Part shown: one piece after another, positions 61,418-64,000 of the stretch | Layout of the letters: each line of letters starts with the position of its first letter | Numbering within the stretch: the stretch's first letter is position 1 | Assembly (NCBI RefSeq): GCF_910596095.1 | Contig: NC_056546.1 | Span: forward strand, 16,144,425 to 16,208,424 | DNA length: 64,000 bases | Source: Thunnus maccoyii | Taxonomy: Eukaryota; Chordata; Actinopteri; Scombriformes; Scombridae | Direction: 5' to 3' | Made by a program: the position numbers and the translations under genes | The notes under the pieces: model-generated | The model's database searches: none | What the model was told of the DNA's origin: nothing | Seen by the model: the letters and a program-made list of their open reading frames with translations, nothing else

Positions 61418-63298
61418 CATTGCTTTCCACACACCCTCTTACAACTTGAGGCGATGACATCACATGTGCCAGACTGGGGTACTTTTGTCTATTTAAATTG
61501 AAAACGCTTACAACAGTGAAAATGTTGGTGAGAAAATTCTGAAACATCATTCTGCTGGTTTTGGATGCACTGTCAAATATTTTGGTGACGTGTGATCCAA
61601 CACTGAGCAAGAGAGAAAATGTTGTGCATACAGTACAAATTACAGAAAGATATTGAATATAACTGCGTACTCACTGTTTGACCGATCTCAACACCATTTT
61701 AAAACACTTGATATCTACCATCTAGAGATTGTCTGTGTCAATTTTGGTAGAATTTGAATGAAGACTTGTGGAGATATAGATGTTAACTGATTTTGCATAT
61801 TTTGACAAATATAGAGTGACTGACTTCTGAACTGATCATAGGTTGCAGTGAGGCAAACTTTTATCACACATCAGTGGAAGTGCTGAAATAATTTCATCTC
61901 TCTAGGTCCTACAGTGAACTTTAAATGATTTTTGGAAGTTCTGACTGCAATACTGATGAATACGTGAGTTCACACTTATAAATCACTCCCCTTTTCACGA
62001 ATCATCACCAAACTTTATACAATGAATTGAACATAACAGTAGAACATGGAAAAATTTTCACTCAAATCCATGCAGCTAATTAAGCTTTTTGCATTAGTGG
62101 TGCCCCCTAGTGGCAGAATATCCCAGGACTGTGCACCAAGTTAGGTACAATAGCCAATTTTGATTTATGAGCATTTATGTAAAATTTAACTTAAAGATGA
62201 GGTTTAAAATTGTATAATTTCAAAAGGATATGGAATATCAAAAATCTGAAGTACTTTTTTCTGACAGATATGCTATGTGCCACATGCCGATTGCTCAAAA
62301 TTTGTAGGAGGATTAGCAAAAAAATGAATTTGGGCAAAATTCAAAATGGGGGAAAATCTATCTAGGTGCAAATGGGAGATTCTTCTGGACCCACTGAATC
62401 CAGGAAAAAAATAATTTTGTATTTGTGGCTGACAGTTCAGAGATTATATGCCAAAACATAAAGTCTTTTGTTATAGCATCTGGCCACTTGGTATATATTT
62501 TTTTGTCGGAGTAGTGGGTGCGATTTCCAACCTATCAGTCAAGTTTGGGAACTGTAGTTGTTTTGGTTTCTCAGACTCAGATATTTTTAGGGCACAAGAA
62601 TAATCCTAACAGATACAATAGGGACCCCTAAATATTCCAGACAATTTAAGCCAGTGTCAGTGGAAAAAAGTTTTATCTCTACCTCTTCTGCAATGATTTT
62701 TTTACAGTCTGTCTGACTGATGAAACATGCTGTTCTAGATAGACGTGTTTCCCACTGATGGTTGAGATTGCTGAAAAATGTTTCTCATATTTAACTCCAT
62801 TGTAGCTGTGTTGGAAATATTTAAACATGACACCACTTTGTGTATGTTCTTGGCCAGTTACGCACAGGAATGCAAAACACATTGCCAAAAGCTGTTTATT
62901 AAAACACTATTAAGGTGTTGTGTGTTGGATTTTTTCTTTAAGTAGAGGTTGTTTGACTTTGCAAGAAGAGAACAAATGGACATAAAATGTTGAGACCAGA
63001 CATGATTAATAAGGTGGAGCCGATTTATTACCAAATCTTTTAAGTGATGTGGTATTCCCTGATCTCTTTCTGATCCATCACGCTTTCTCTCCAGTCCACT
63101 GCACTCTCCACAGCAGTTGGGACCGAGCCATTAGAAACGCTGCTGATGCAACAGATAGTTGGAGCAAAGGCTGAGGCAATACCGAAGCTGCCAATGCAAC
63201 AGGGTGAGACACCCGCTCCACACAGCATGTGGAAATTGGCCACCGCGACATTCAAATGAGAGAGGGAGAAAAAGAGCAAAAAAAGATGGGGAACACAG

Positions 63299-63333
63299 AG
63301 CGAGCGAGCGAGAGAAAGAGAGAGAGAGAGAGG
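63299..63333. repeat. short (GAGC)/(GA)n simple repeat
   Basis: GAGCGAGCGAGC followed by GA repeats within the presumed tet1 intron. No other feature is seen around it. Confidence 0.9.
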
Positions 63334-64000
63334 GTTAAAAGGCAGTGTATCTGTCACAATAAACTGCTTTCAATGACAAAGCAACACTGGCTGGCTTCCA
63401 GCACTGCACCAGACACACGCGTGTCCCTGTGCATGTGTATGCGTGTGCCTGATTGTGCATCCATTTGTGCATCCAAGTGTTCATGATCCAAAGCTGACAT
63501 CAAAGTACAGCCCCTGTTTTTAATTATGTTACATTTAACCTTGTGATAACAAAAAGCCTAATGCAGGACGTAAATGCAGAGTCATGTGCTCTCACTTAGC
63601 CACCGGGTCTCTGGAGAGAGCGGGGTCTGTGATGAGTTAGGGCTATGTCTTTGTGCTGTGTCTGTCGTGTCTGCCTCGAGGCGCCCGAAGTCACTCACAC
63701 GGTACTGTACTGTTTCAAGTGCAAACACAGTCTTCTTCTTTTCTCCGAGACACACATGTACCCAAGTCCTGCGCCTGACTGTCCAAAGCTTTAAAGATCA
63801 ACAAAACATTCACTAGAGTATCTAAGGGTGAGTGCTTTACACACAAACACACGTTCAGAGACCTACCCTAGCAACAGAAGTGTGACCGCCGCTTGAATCC
63901 TAACAATTCTCTGTCTCCAGAGAGAGATGGGTCTCCGAGGAGGTTCGGAGTGTGTATCCGTTCTCAATTCAACACACAAACACACTCACATATACATTTA

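Larger units (their letters stand above)
61100..62640. repeat. probable dispersed repeat region
   Basis: Begins near CTATAGCTGCAAACAGCAAT and contains GGTGCCCCCTAGTGGCAGAA near 62,100, both motifs I associate with abundant teleost repeats. There is no long open frame. I cannot define its ends or class from one copy. It includes the hairpin at 61,261-61,303 and the tRNA-like segment at 61,344-61,417. Confidence 0.4.

Noticed and set aside
63099-63205. Possible plus-strand exon (acceptor CTCTCCACAG, open frame with TEPLETLLMQQIVG, donor GGTGAG)
   Set aside because: Open in one frame with plausible borders, but no recognised family, no neighbouring exons and inside the presumed tet1 intron. Not enough to call a gene.

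Overview
The window is ordinary vertebrate nuclear DNA, almost certainly from a ray-finned (teleost) fish. Genes are split into many short exons with GT..AG borders. Introns and intergenic DNA are AT-rich and full of microsatellites and short inverted-repeat DNA transposons of kinds common in teleosts. Five conserved protein-coding genes can be reconstructed exon by exon. There are no bacterial-type operons, CRISPR arrays or viral genes.

Layout: 1-7,090 is intergenic, with several repeat families and no gene seen. 7,100-23,030 (minus) is ccar1, a transcription/apoptosis co-activator, with 25 coding exons and about 1,251 aa. 23,850-27,990 (minus) is nfu1, a mitochondrial iron-sulfur scaffold, with 8 exons and 261 aa. 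29,490-34,070 (plus) is a six-pass membrane protein of the TMEM150/DRAM family, closest to TMEM150A, with 7 exons and 248 aa. 35,100-45,480 (minus) is an eIF4E cap-binding factor, 7 exons and 211 aa, whose sequence differs from canonical eIF4E enough to suggest the fish paralogue eif4e1c. 48,285 to beyond the right edge (minus) is a TET 5-methylcytosine dioxygenase, best called tet1; its last 10 coding exons (1,474 aa) are here, and the 5' exons with any CXXC domain are not seen.

The genes do not form one pathway. Their order is informative: in human, CCAR1 adjoins TET1 (10q), NFU1 and TMEM150A lie on 2p with TET3, and EIF4E lies on 4q with TET2. The window therefore mixes neighbours of all three human TET loci and may preserve an old linkage.

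I found no new multi-gene system. The observations most worth a second look are: a small inverted-repeat element just upstream of nfu1 whose two ends each carry the palindrome TCTCGCGAGA; a ccar1 intron that appears to start with GC instead of GT; the divergent eIF4E; a CA repeat starting 12 nt after the tet1 stop; several long foldback elements in gene-proximal positions; a 32-nt C homopolymer; and a perfect 16-bp hairpin. Exon borders were derived by hand from reading frame, splice signals and remembered human proteins. UTR ends rest on poly(A) signals only.
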